DNA of 64,000 bases from Glaciecola sp. KUL10. GTDB taxonomy: Bacteria > Pseudomonadota > Gammaproteobacteria > Enterobacterales > Alteromonadaceae. The notes under the pieces were generated by a model, which ran no database searches, was not told where the DNA came from, and saw only the letters and a list, made by a program, of their open reading frames with translations. This document shows positions 56,805-64,000 of this stretch, one piece after another. Both the position numbers and the translations under genes were made by a program. Location of the stretch: NCBI RefSeq assembly GCF_003203515.1, contig NZ_BGNG01000009.1, positions 1 through 64,000 of the forward strand, read 5' to 3'. How positions within the stretch are numbered: position 1 is the first letter of the stretch; each line of letters starts with the position of its first letter.

Positions 56805-57395
56805 ATGAAAAATAATGAAATAGATCCCCTCCTAATTACAGAGTTTATCGATAGATTTGGTTTTGGTACTTTGTTTTCTCAAGATTTACAAAGTACTCAT
56901 TTACCTCTTCTGTATCAAAACGGCGTGATTACTGGACATATGGCAAGGAGCAATGGGCAGGCCAAATTACCCAACGGTGAACGAGTTAAGGTGGTTTTTA
57001 ACGGACCTCATTCATATATTTCACCGACTTGGTATACCAGTAGACCTGCGGTATCGACGTGGAATTATGCTGCATTGCATTTTATTGGCCGATATGAGGC
57101 GCTAAATAGCAGCGATACATTAGCCATCATTAACGCATTAATAAGCAAATATGAGCCAGAAATTTTAGGTGACCAAACATTAAGTGATGATGCTTATATC
57201 CAGAAGCTTTTGAAAGCCGTGTGTGGATTTCAAATCATCATTGAGGAGGCTCAATTGATTGAAAAGCTGGGCCAACATAAAAAGTCAATAGATCAACAAG
57301 GCGTATTTGAAGCATTAATAGTAGCTGACACGAACAATTCCAGACAATTAGCGAATTACATGAAAGGAAGGGGGGTAGGCACTGGCCAACTGTGA
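56805..57395 (+). CDS. PaiB-family FMN-binding protein
   Basis: This 196-aa protein is of the PaiB/FMN-binding split-barrel group. Typical segments are THLPLLYQNGVITGHMARSNGQ, VVFNGPHSYISPTWY and VSTWNYAALHFIGR. B. subtilis PaiB was described as a negative regulator of sporulation and protease genes; elsewhere the role is unclear. The start is ATG 56805, with AAGG six bases before it; the preceding codon is an in-frame TTG. Confidence 0.88.
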   Translation: MKNNEIDPLLITEFIDRFGFGTLFSQDLQSTHLPLLYQNGVITGHMARSNGQAKLPNGERVKVVFNGPHSYISPTWYTSRPAVSTWNYAALHFIGRYEALNSSDTLAIINALISKYEPEILGDQTLSDDAYIQKLLKAVCGFQIIIEEAQLIEKLGQHKKSIDQQGVFEALIVADTNNSRQLANYMKGRGVGTGQL

Positions 57396-57520
57396 AACTG
57401 CCTATTTCACGCCTACGACGTTTATCGCAGCCAGCCGTATTTCATCGCAAATAGTTTCAATTTTTTTGCGCAAGCGCATAACTTAACTACTCTGAACTAG
57501 CGAAAAAGAGAACATCGGCC

Positions 57521-58252
57521 ATGCCTTCATTTACCTGTATCATTATTGATGATGAAAAATTAGCACGAACAAAGCTATTTGAGCTGCTTAAAATGTATCC
57601 TGAATGGGAAGTGATTGGTCAAGCGAGTGAATTCAACGAAGCGTTGGAATTAGTTGAAACATTAAGACCTGATGCATGCTTTGTCGATATCAACATTATT
57701 GGAGGCTCCGGTATTGAGTTAGTGAATCGACTGCACAATCGCGTTGATACTCAATTTGTATTTTCAACAGCCTATTCTGAGCACGCTATCACTGCGTTTG
57801 AATTAAATGCTACCGATTATTTACTCAAACCTTTTTCTCAAGAGCGCTTTGCCCAAGTACTAATGAAATTAGAGTCTCAGTTGGTTAAAACTGTGACAGC
57901 TCCACAATTGCATAAAAAATCGATACTAGCTGTGAAGTCCATTGGCTCCGTTCAATTTGTGGACGTGAAAGATCTTATTTGGATAAAAGGTGCAGCAAAT
58001 TATGTTGAGCTGCATTTTAAAGATAAAATGCTACTACATAGAGAGACCTTGAGTAAGCTAGAAATGAAGCTCGATCAACAAAAGTTTGTAAGGGTACATC
58101 GAAGCGCCATGGTCAATCTCGAGAGTATTGATTCCCTTTCGAGTGAATTAGGCAGGCTAAGTTTGTTGCACCTGTCTAACGGCGACGAGGTGAAAATAAG
58201 TACCTCGCATAAAACTAAGTTGTTTGAATGTTTGGGTTTAGATGAGCACTAA
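57521..58252 (+). CDS. LytTR-family response regulator (first)
   Basis: This 243-aa regulator has a receiver domain with phospho-acceptor D56 in DACFVDINIIGG and the lysine in YLLKPF, then a LytTR DNA-binding domain (about 140-240; IWIKGAANYVELHF, KFVRVHRSAMVNLESI). It begins a three-gene signalling set with a LytS-like kinase 21 bp downstream. Only a weak ribosome site is visible. Confidence 0.93.
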   Translation: MPSFTCIIIDDEKLARTKLFELLKMYPEWEVIGQASEFNEALELVETLRPDACFVDINIIGGSGIELVNRLHNRVDTQFVFSTAYSEHAITAFELNATDYLLKPFSQERFAQVLMKLESQLVKTVTAPQLHKKSILAVKSIGSVQFVDVKDLIWIKGAANYVELHFKDKMLLHRETLSKLEMKLDQQKFVRVHRSAMVNLESIDSLSSELGRLSLLHLSNGDEVKISTSHKTKLFECLGLDEH

Positions 58253-58273
58253 ATAAAAGGTTAGAAAAGTAGT

Positions 58274-59431
58274 ATGACAACTAACAATATATTGCACGAT
58301 AATGAACAAATTGAGCCCGTTAAGGACTTAAGAAAACCCTCATTTTGGTTGCTTCACTTGATAGGCTGGACGGTTTATTGGTTTTTGTTCGTAATAGAGA
58401 ACACCATTATTACCGCGAAAGGGAGCTCAGGCTCTAGTTTTTTGATTGCATTGCCTTTATTTGTAAGTGCTTCGTTAGCGTTTGTACTGACAGTTCCACT
58501 TCGCTATGTGTATCAACGCAGTTGGCAGCTTTCAATGGGTAAGTTGCTAAGTGTTATCATCGCAGGTTGTGTCATCGTGTCATTAATTTGGACACCGACT
58601 AAAAACATGAGTATGTGGTTTTTTATGCATTATATCGAAGGTAAAGTACCCATGAGTGAAGCGGTCGAGGGGGGCGTCCCCTTCTTGTACCATTTCAATT
58701 CGATAGTCTATAGCTTAGCGATGATTCTGGCATGGAGTACGCTTTATTTTAGTATCAACTACTATTATCGACTTCAAGCTGAAAAGGAGTTGCATTTGGC
58801 GGCTGTTAGACTATCCCATAGCGCGCAAATAAAGATGCTGAGGTATCAAATTAATCCTCACTTTCTCTTCAATACATTAAATGCAATATCAACATTAGTG
58901 CTGACAGGGAATAAAGAAAAAGCAAATGGTATGTTGGTTAGACTATCCACTTTTTTGAGGTTCTCATTGGATAACGATCCTGAAAAGAAAGTGGCACTTT
59001 ACGATGAATTAAAAGCCTTGATGTTGTATTTAGAAATTGAGAAAACCCGGTTTGATGATCGCCTTTCTGTTCACTTTGACGTGACACCAGAGGCTGAAAA
59101 CTTATTAGTCCCCAGTCTTCTATTGCAACCTTTGGTCGAAAATAGTATCAAATATGCAATCGCTAAAATGGTGAAAGACGGTGAGATACAAATTAGTGCG
59201 CGGGTTGTCGGCAATCGCCTTTGTCTATCTGTTGCCGATAATGGACCTGACGCAAGTGAAATACTTGTCGATAATAAATTGGTTTTACAGGAAGATAGAA
59301 ATGGAGTGGGGATACGCAATATAAAAGAGCGCTTGCGGGTGCTGTATCCCAACGTTCATAAATTTACAATGCGGCGTAACGAACTCAATGGACTTTGCGT
59401 GATGATAGAAATACCAACTGAGGCTAATTGA
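58274..59431 (+). CDS. LytS/AlgZ-like sensor histidine kinase
   Basis: This 385-aa membrane kinase has four N-terminal hydrophobic helices (from WLLHLIGWTVYWFLFV to SLAMILAWSTLYFS) and a His_kinase domain with H196 in YQINPHFLFNTLNAIS, followed by an ATPase domain (LLLQPLVENSIKYAI; NGVGIRNIKERL). It resembles AlgZ/FimS more than LytS. Its stop overlaps the start of the second LytTR regulator by one base (TGATG). Confidence 0.92.
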   Translation: MTTNNILHDNEQIEPVKDLRKPSFWLLHLIGWTVYWFLFVIENTIITAKGSSGSSFLIALPLFVSASLAFVLTVPLRYVYQRSWQLSMGKLLSVIIAGCVIVSLIWTPTKNMSMWFFMHYIEGKVPMSEAVEGGVPFLYHFNSIVYSLAMILAWSTLYFSINYYYRLQAEKELHLAAVRLSHSAQIKMLRYQINPHFLFNTLNAISTLVLTGNKEKANGMLVRLSTFLRFSLDNDPEKKVALYDELKALMLYLEIEKTRFDDRLSVHFDVTPEAENLLVPSLLLQPLVENSIKYAIAKMVKDGEIQISARVVGNRLCLSVADNGPDASEILVDNKLVLQEDRNGVGIRNIKERLRVLYPNVHKFTMRRNELNGLCVMIEIPTEAN

Positions 59432-60267
59432 TGCAACAAATTTCAGTCATTATTGTTGATGATGAACCTCTCGCACGCCAAGGGTTAGCATTGCGACTTA
59501 ACGAATTTGATGAGTTCGAATTGATTGCGCAATGTGGTGATGGAGAAGATGCCCTTGAAGAGGTGAGCGTTCATCAACCCGATGTGATATTTGTTGATAT
59601 TGAAATGCCAAGAATGAATGGAATTGAGCTTGCTAAGGCTTTACACGAGCGCTCAGTGAGCACGCAAACAAAACTGCCTAAAATAGTTTTTGTCACGGCA
59701 TTCAAAGAATTTGCACTAGATGCATTTGAATTTAAAGCATTTGATTATTTACTAAAACCAATCTCAGATGAAAGAGTGACGAGCTGCCTTGCTAACTTAA
59801 AACACGAACTACAAGAAGAAAAAACGCTTGCTTTACATCAACAATTAGACAGCTTAATCACACAGAAGACGGGGGGATCGGTAAGCGGCTTCATTCGTCG
59901 TTTAGAAGATTTTGACTATCATGGCGTCAATGACTTAGCCCAACAAATAACACTTAAAAGTGGCAGTGATATTATTAGGATTGAGAGTGATAGTTTGTTT
60001 TGGATTGAAGCAGCGGGTGACTATATGTGCGTACATACAAGAGAAGGCACCCAGATTATTAGAAAAACCCTTAGTCAGTTTGAGCAAGAGTTAAACCCTA
60101 ATATCTTTGCCAGAGTAAGCCGTTCTGTTATCTTAAATATAAGTAAGATTGTTAGACTGACGCCAAATTCTAATGGTGAATATGTTGCGACACTCTGCTC
60201 TGGAGATGAGGCAAAAGTCAGCCGAAACTACAAAGAAGCCTTATTTGAACGCGTTCATCCAAAGTAG
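59431..60267 (+). CDS. LytTR-family response regulator (second)
   Basis: This 278-aa regulator has phospho-acceptor D56 in VIFVDIEMPRMNG, FDYLLKPI, and a C-terminal LytTR domain (LFWIEAAGDYMCVHTREGTQ; IFARVSRSVILNIS). A 40-aa linker separates the two. The start is ATG 59431, preceded by GAGG, overlapping the kinase stop. With the first regulator, one kinase appears to have two LytTR partners. Confidence 0.93.
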   Translation: MQQISVIIVDDEPLARQGLALRLNEFDEFELIAQCGDGEDALEEVSVHQPDVIFVDIEMPRMNGIELAKALHERSVSTQTKLPKIVFVTAFKEFALDAFEFKAFDYLLKPISDERVTSCLANLKHELQEEKTLALHQQLDSLITQKTGGSVSGFIRRLEDFDYHGVNDLAQQITLKSGSDIIRIESDSLFWIEAAGDYMCVHTREGTQIIRKTLSQFEQELNPNIFARVSRSVILNISKIVRLTPNSNGEYVATLCSGDEAKVSRNYKEALFERVHPK

Positions 60268-60293
60268 CCTTTTATTCGAAAAGAGAGGACCTA

Positions 60294-60614
60294 ATGCTTC
60301 GTCTATTCAGTCACCATGATCGATTCGAGGTCTATCGTATTTTCAATATGTTAGATGATGCGGGGATTCCTTGTTTTGTTAAAAATGAACTTATCCAAGG
60401 CGCAATAGGTGATATACCCCCTCAGGACTCTGAGCCAGAGGTTTGGCTGCATGATGTTCAGTGGGAGGATAAAGCTAAGCAACTGATTAGTGAATTTAAT
60501 AGAGAGCAACAGTCGATGCAGAGCGAAAATAAAAGTCCCTGGATTTGTGTTAATTGTGACGAAAACAATGAGCCTAGTTTTAATGTGTGTTGGATGTGTC
60601 AGGCATCAAGATGA
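60294..60614 (+). CDS. DUF2007 protein with RanBP2-type zinc finger
   Basis: This 106-aa protein has an N-terminal DUF2007-like part (FEVYRIFNMLDDAGIPCFVKNE, VWLHDVQWEDKAKQLI) and a C-terminal W-x-C-x2-C-x3-N-x6-C-x2-C motif (WICVNCDENNEP, then VCWMC) that fits the RanBP2 zinc finger exactly. It follows the LytTR operon by 26 bp and may be cotranscribed. Its role is unknown. Confidence 0.82.
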   Translation: MLRLFSHHDRFEVYRIFNMLDDAGIPCFVKNELIQGAIGDIPPQDSEPEVWLHDVQWEDKAKQLISEFNREQQSMQSENKSPWICVNCDENNEPSFNVCWMCQASR

Positions 60615-60616
60615 AG

Positions 60617-61039
60617 CTAGTCAAGCTGTGAAGTAAACCATGTCTCATAAATCAAGCATGCAGATACACTATCTACTTTTTCCTTTGTTAGCTTTTTAAA
60701 GCCACCCAGTTCAAAAAGTCTCTGTTTCGCATCTGCAGTACTAAGGCGTTCGTCGTAAGTATATACTTGCTTGCCAAACCTTCCATTGAGTCTATTCGCA
60801 AACTTTTTCGCCCGTTGAGTTATCTCCTGCTCCGTTCCATCCATATTTAATGGCAATCCGACAAGTAATGCGTGAGGCTGCCACTCTTCTATTGTGCGCT
60901 GGATCAACTCCCATCGAGGAATCCCGTCTACGGCTTTTAAAGCAGCCAAAGGAGAAGCCGTACCTGTGATACTTTGTCCGACAGCCACTCCAATACTCTT
61001 CAGACCATAATCAAATGCGATGATGGTTTGATTAGGCAT
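60617..61039 (-). CDS. ruvX: RuvX/YqgF RNase H-like nuclease (pre-16S rRNA processing)
   Basis: This 140-aa nuclease has an RNase H-like fold: [16 protein letters not shown] carries the first Asp, [16 protein letters not shown] is the second block and [10 protein letters not shown] the third. It trims the 5' end of 16S rRNA. The start is ATG 61039, which overlaps the yqgE end by 8 bp; the longer frame from 61072 is unlikely. Confidence 0.93.
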   Translation of the reverse strand: MPNQTIIAFDYGLKSIGVAVGQSITGTASPLAALKAVDGIPRWELIQRTIEEWQPHALLVGLPLNMDGTEQEITQRAKKFANRLNGRFGKQVYTYDERLSTADAKQRLFELGGFKKLTKEKVDSVSACLIYETWFTSQLD

Positions 61040-61598
61040 GGCCAGCGTCTTGCGTGAGTTGCCAAACATCAATACCCAGTCTATTAACTGCTGCTTGCCA
61101 ACGATTATGAATTGGAGTGTTAAACAAAAGGTCTAGATCAGCAGGGACCGTTAACCAAGCGTTTTCTTGTATTTCTTGTTCTAACTGGCCAGCTTCCCAA
61201 CCGGCGTAACCAAGTGCAACAATAGACTTGTCTGGTCCTTTGTCATTACCGATGACGGAAAGTATATCCTTTGAAGTTGTCACCATTATTTCTGATGTAA
61301 GCTCAACGCTTGAGTTCCAACCCGGTTGACTACTATGTAGAATAAAGCCTCTATCTGGATGCACCGGGCCGCCGCACAAAACAATTGTTGACTTTTTATT
61401 ATCGTCCACAACCGCTGTTTCGTCAGTTTGTGAAATCAACTCGTTAAAAGTCATTGTGGAGGGTTGGTTAATTACAATGCCCATTGCTCCGTTTTCATTG
61501 TGTTCACAAATATATGTCACCGAACGAGAGAAATACTTATCTGTTAGTGATGGCATCGCAATCAACAATTGATTTTCAAGCGTTTTTAGCTGTTGCAT
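61032..61598 (-). CDS. yqgE: UPF0301 family protein YqgE
   Basis: This 188-aa cytoplasmic protein matches UPF0301 throughout ([59 protein letters not shown]). Its function is not established. It lies between gshB and ruvX in the order conserved across gammaproteobacteria. Confidence 0.94.
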   Translation of the reverse strand: MQQLKTLENQLLIAMPSLTDKYFSRSVTYICEHNENGAMGIVINQPSTMTFNELISQTDETAVVDDNKKSTIVLCGGPVHPDRGFILHSSQPGWNSSVELTSEIMVTTSKDILSVIGNDKGPDKSIVALGYAGWEAGQLEQEIQENAWLTVPADLDLLFNTPIHNRWQAAVNRLGIDVWQLTQDAGHA

Positions 61599-61676
61599 TC
61601 GTCTTCGCTTTATCCTTTTAATACTGCAATATGATAACTGCTAAGTGAAAAAGTATTGGTTTAAACTCGTTGAGTA

Positions 61677-62624
61677 CTAGGCAATTCGTTTTTCGATTGC
61701 ATCAAATAGCTTTGCGCATATGTTGATATCATAGGCGTTTTGTATTTCTTGTACGCATGTAGGGCTCGTGATATTTATTTCTGTCACTTTATCACCTATG
61801 ACATCTAAGCCCACAAAAAGCAGCCCTTTTTCAGGCATTTCTTTCGCAATTTTGTTGGCAATTTCAAAATCAGATTCACTCAAAGGCTGAGGGCGGCCAG
61901 TGCCCCCAGCCGCTAAGTTACCTCTGGTTTCATTCTTTGCCGGCAATCTAGCCAAGCAATAAGGGATAACTTCACCATCGACAATTAATATTCGTTTATC
62001 GCCATCTTTAATTTCGGGCATGAATGCCTGAAACATAGCATAACGGGTGCCTAATTCAGTGAGCGTTTCGATTATCACTCCCAAATTATTGCCATCTTCT
62101 TTTACCTTAAAAATGGATGTACCACCCATTCCGTCAAGTGGCTTGCATATTATCGTGCCATGCTTGGCGTGGAACTCTTTGATAAGTTTACTGTTGCTGG
62201 TCACCAAAGTATCGGGTATCAAGTCTGGAAACCAAGATGTAAACAATTTTTCGTTGTAATCTCTAAGTGCTTGAGCTTTATTAACGACTAATGTTCCAGC
62301 TTGTTCTGCAAGTTCAAAAATTTGGGTAGCAAACAAAAACTCACTATCAAATGGCGGATCCTTACGCATCAATAGAGCATCTAAGTCAGACAGTATAATG
62401 TCCTGTTCGCTCTTAAATTCATACCACTTTGTTGGATCGTTCATTAGCTTGACAGTCTTTGTCATTGCTCTTGGTTGGCCATTATTAATGTATAGATCGG
62501 CCATTTCAATGTAGTGAATTTCATGACCACGCGCTTGCGCCTCAAGCATCATCGCAAAACTGGTGTCTTTTTTAATATTGATATTGCTAATGGGGTCCAT
62601 CACGATGCCAAGTTTCAAGAGCAT
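61677..62624 (-). CDS. gshB: glutathione synthetase
   Basis: This ATP-grasp enzyme of 315 aa makes glutathione from gamma-glutamylcysteine and glycine. It matches the family from KLGIVMDPISNINIKKDTSFAM through KPLDGMGGTSIFKV and NETRGNLAAGG. GGAG lies before ATG 62624 at short spacing; a TTG at 62618 would give the usual M-KLGIVMDP start at better spacing. The ChaC-like enzyme in the window would degrade its product. Confidence 0.96.
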   Translation of the reverse strand: MLLKLGIVMDPISNINIKKDTSFAMMLEAQARGHEIHYIEMADLYINNGQPRAMTKTVKLMNDPTKWYEFKSEQDIILSDLDALLMRKDPPFDSEFLFATQIFELAEQAGTLVVNKAQALRDYNEKLFTSWFPDLIPDTLVTSNSKLIKEFHAKHGTIICKPLDGMGGTSIFKVKEDGNNLGVIIETLTELGTRYAMFQAFMPEIKDGDKRILIVDGEVIPYCLARLPAKNETRGNLAAGGTGRPQPLSESDFEIANKIAKEMPEKGLLFVGLDVIGDKVTEINITSPTCVQEIQNAYDINICAKLFDAIEKRIA

Positions 62625-62702
62625 GTTCTCCAATAATTTGTTTGATACTTATTTGAACGCTAATAGTGGTGTTTGCTTTCACTAATTTCAAGTTCGGCAG
62701 TG

Positions 62703-63431
62703 TTATAGATCACCAAATAATGACTGTAATATCGCAATAGATGTAAGTGCGGCTGTTTCTGTTCGAAGTATTCGAGGGCCCATATTGGCCGAGAGAAACC
62801 CCGTTTGCTCACAGGTATAAACCTCTTGTTCACTTAAGCCACCTTCAGGTCCGATTAACAGTCTAACACCTCTCTTTGGCCTAGGCATGTGTGACAAGTA
62901 TTGCCTAGCCTTTGGCGATAATATTACTTTCGTATCATCGGTTGTTTGTTTTTGCCAAGCTGAAAGGTCAATTGTTGGGTTAAGCAAAGGTATAACATTT
63001 CGGTTAGATTGTTCGCATGCCGAGATAATGATTTTTTTCCATTGCTCGTGTTTTTTCTGCCAACGGTCTTCAGATAGCTTCACTACGCAACGCTCTGTGA
63101 TCACGGGGGTAATTTCTGAAACACCAAGTTCCACCGCTTTTTGAATTGCAAAGTCCATCCGGTCGCCTTTTGAGATGCCTTGGGCGAGATGAATGGCCAA
63201 AGGTGATTCGTTGGCTAGATTTAACTGGGAGTGAATTAAGACGAGCACGCTCGCCTTTGATAGCTCTAGAATTTCAGCCGGATAGTCACAACCGTCGCCA
63301 TTAAATAAGACAAGAGGGTCACCAACTTTTAAACGAAGCACTCTTGACACATAATGACTGACATCACTTTCAAGCTGGACTTCATTGTCAACAACAAGAT
63401 GAGAAGCTGTATAGAATCTTGATACACGCAT
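62703..63431 (-). CDS. rsmE: 16S rRNA m3U1498 methyltransferase
   Basis: This SPOUT-class methyltransferase of 242 aa methylates U1498 of 16S rRNA. The N-terminal PUA-like part is followed by QKAVELGVSEITPVITERCV and the knot region (RLLIGPEGGLSEQEV; LRTETAALTSIAILQ). It is the first gene of the rsmE-gshB-yqgE-ruvX set. Confidence 0.96.
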   Translation of the reverse strand: MRVSRFYTASHLVVDNEVQLESDVSHYVSRVLRLKVGDPLVLFNGDGCDYPAEILELSKASVLVLIHSQLNLANESPLAIHLAQGISKGDRMDFAIQKAVELGVSEITPVITERCVVKLSEDRWQKKHEQWKKIIISACEQSNRNVIPLLNPTIDLSAWQKQTTDDTKVILSPKARQYLSHMPRPKRGVRLLIGPEGGLSEQEVYTCEQTGFLSANMGPRILRTETAALTSIAILQSLFGDL

Positions 63432-63543
63432 ATTTACAAGCTTTGTTTTTTCTAAATGCGTTTATGTTACCAGAGGTTTTGGTTCCCTAGAGAATTAGTT
63501 TTAGGTTGTTGTCGATTACGTGTGTTTATGAAGTACTAGTGTG

Positions 63544-63714
63544 CTAGGCAGCATTATTGGATGACTGCTCATTATCGACCATGCGTGTTTTAATTTGTTT
63601 TGGTACGCGCGGTTTAGACTTTCTGGCGTGAATAGTGTTCTTGCCTTTCGATTCGGTCATGCAAAAAACAAGTAATCCAAAAACGATAGCGGCGATGGTC
63701 AAAGAAAACAACAT
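63544..63714 (-). CDS. small membrane protein (56 aa)
   Basis: This 56-residue frame starts at ATG 63714 with AAGGAA (63726-63721) at proper spacing. It has one N-terminal helix (MLFSLTIAAIVFGLLVFCM), then a basic tail (ESKGKNTIHARKSKPRVPK) and ends SSNNAA. No family is recognised. It is probably a single-pass inner-membrane peptide. It lies in the 564-bp gap between rsmE and the right edge; the rest, 63727-63995, is AT-rich upstream sequence. Confidence 0.55.
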   Translation of the reverse strand: MLFSLTIAAIVFGLLVFCMTESKGKNTIHARKSKPRVPKQIKTRMVDNEQSSNNAA

Positions 63715-63995
63715 AATAACTTCCTTGCTAGAGGTATTTTAATCCTTAAAAAAACCACTGAAGAATATAGCAGGATTGTATATTTTGCAAGCAGTTAATA
63801 AAAAGTTCATAAAACGTCCTGTGTATAAAAAGTCTAGTATTTCTGGAGTGTAATTGTTATTTTACATTCGCTTTTCAGGCAAACCCAAGGCGATAAAAAG
63901 TTTGCTGAGGAAGCGCGTTATACAACAATTAAACTGGTGGATGGAGTAAGCATAATTTAACTACTCTACAACACCTAAAACAAAGGAAGTGTTCC

Positions 63996-64000
63996 ATGTT
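63996..64000 (+). CDS. start of a gene cut by the window edge
   Basis: AAAGGAAG (63982-63989) is followed at six bases by ATG 63996. Only the first codon is in the window, so the product is unknown. The site is a convincing ribosome-binding site. Confidence 0.45.

Noticed and set aside
1-64000. Mobile or defence island
   Set aside because: No transposase, integrase, restriction, toxin-antitoxin, phage or CRISPR gene was found; gene content and order are core-genome-like throughout.

Overview
The window reads as ordinary chromosome of a marine-type gammaproteobacterium of the Alteromonadales. The evidence is a two-gene acetate/Na+ symporter with a CrbS-type sensor, two large TonB-dependent receptors, the yggS-proC-yggT block divergent from pilT-pilU, the rsmE-gshB-yqgE-ruvX block, a carboxynorspermidine pathway and a moderately AT-rich composition. 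I see no tRNA, rRNA, CRISPR array, insertion sequence, integrase or prophage. The genus cannot be fixed from the sequence alone.

Layout. 1-18000 is dominated by acetate use: acs, a LuxR-type regulator (CrbR-like), the sensor kinase with a Na+/solute symporter N-terminus (CrbS-like), the DUF4212 + symporter pair, and the usual DUF294/CBS protein plus DnaQ-like exonuclease. A poly-HAMP chemoreceptor and a siderophore receptor behind a Fur-box-like site are interposed. 18200-21000 holds a nucleoside uptake set (udk, nupC, a 2-oxoglutarate oxygenase) divergent from an Oar-like receptor with a Pho-box-like promoter. 24700-27200 makes (nor)spermidine. 27200-34400 carries a hypothetical gene, a D-cysteine desulfhydrase/ACC deaminase relative, two envelope proteins, an OmpR/EnvZ-type pair, a MAPEG protein and a lone aceK. 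34500-39600 is a complete thr attenuator operon (thrL, thrA, thrB, thrC). 39650-46400 holds ung, a short BLUF photoreceptor, DUF3545, a ChaC-like enzyme, pgi, tal and yaaA. 46400-56700 holds a membrane AraC regulator, an S41 protease, the yggS cluster, pilT/pilU and a secreted transglutaminase-like pair. 56800-64000 holds a PaiB-like protein, a LytTR/LytS/LytTR signalling operon, a DUF2007 zinc-finger protein, ruvX-yqgE-gshB-rsmE and a small membrane protein.

No wholly new system is evident. The best leads are regulatory: (i) a 20-bp motif shared 17/20 between the acs promoter and the acetate-symporter promoter, a candidate CrbR site; (ii) a perfect MetJ met-box inside the thr promoter; (iii) a Pho-box with canonical spacing before the Oar-like receptor; (iv) a nearly perfect palindrome of about 129 bp between the chaC-like gene and pgi. 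Two small genes with good ribosome-binding sites (52 and 56 aa) are also described. Several start codons were moved from the longest frame to a start with a proper ribosome-binding site, including several TTG and GTG starts.
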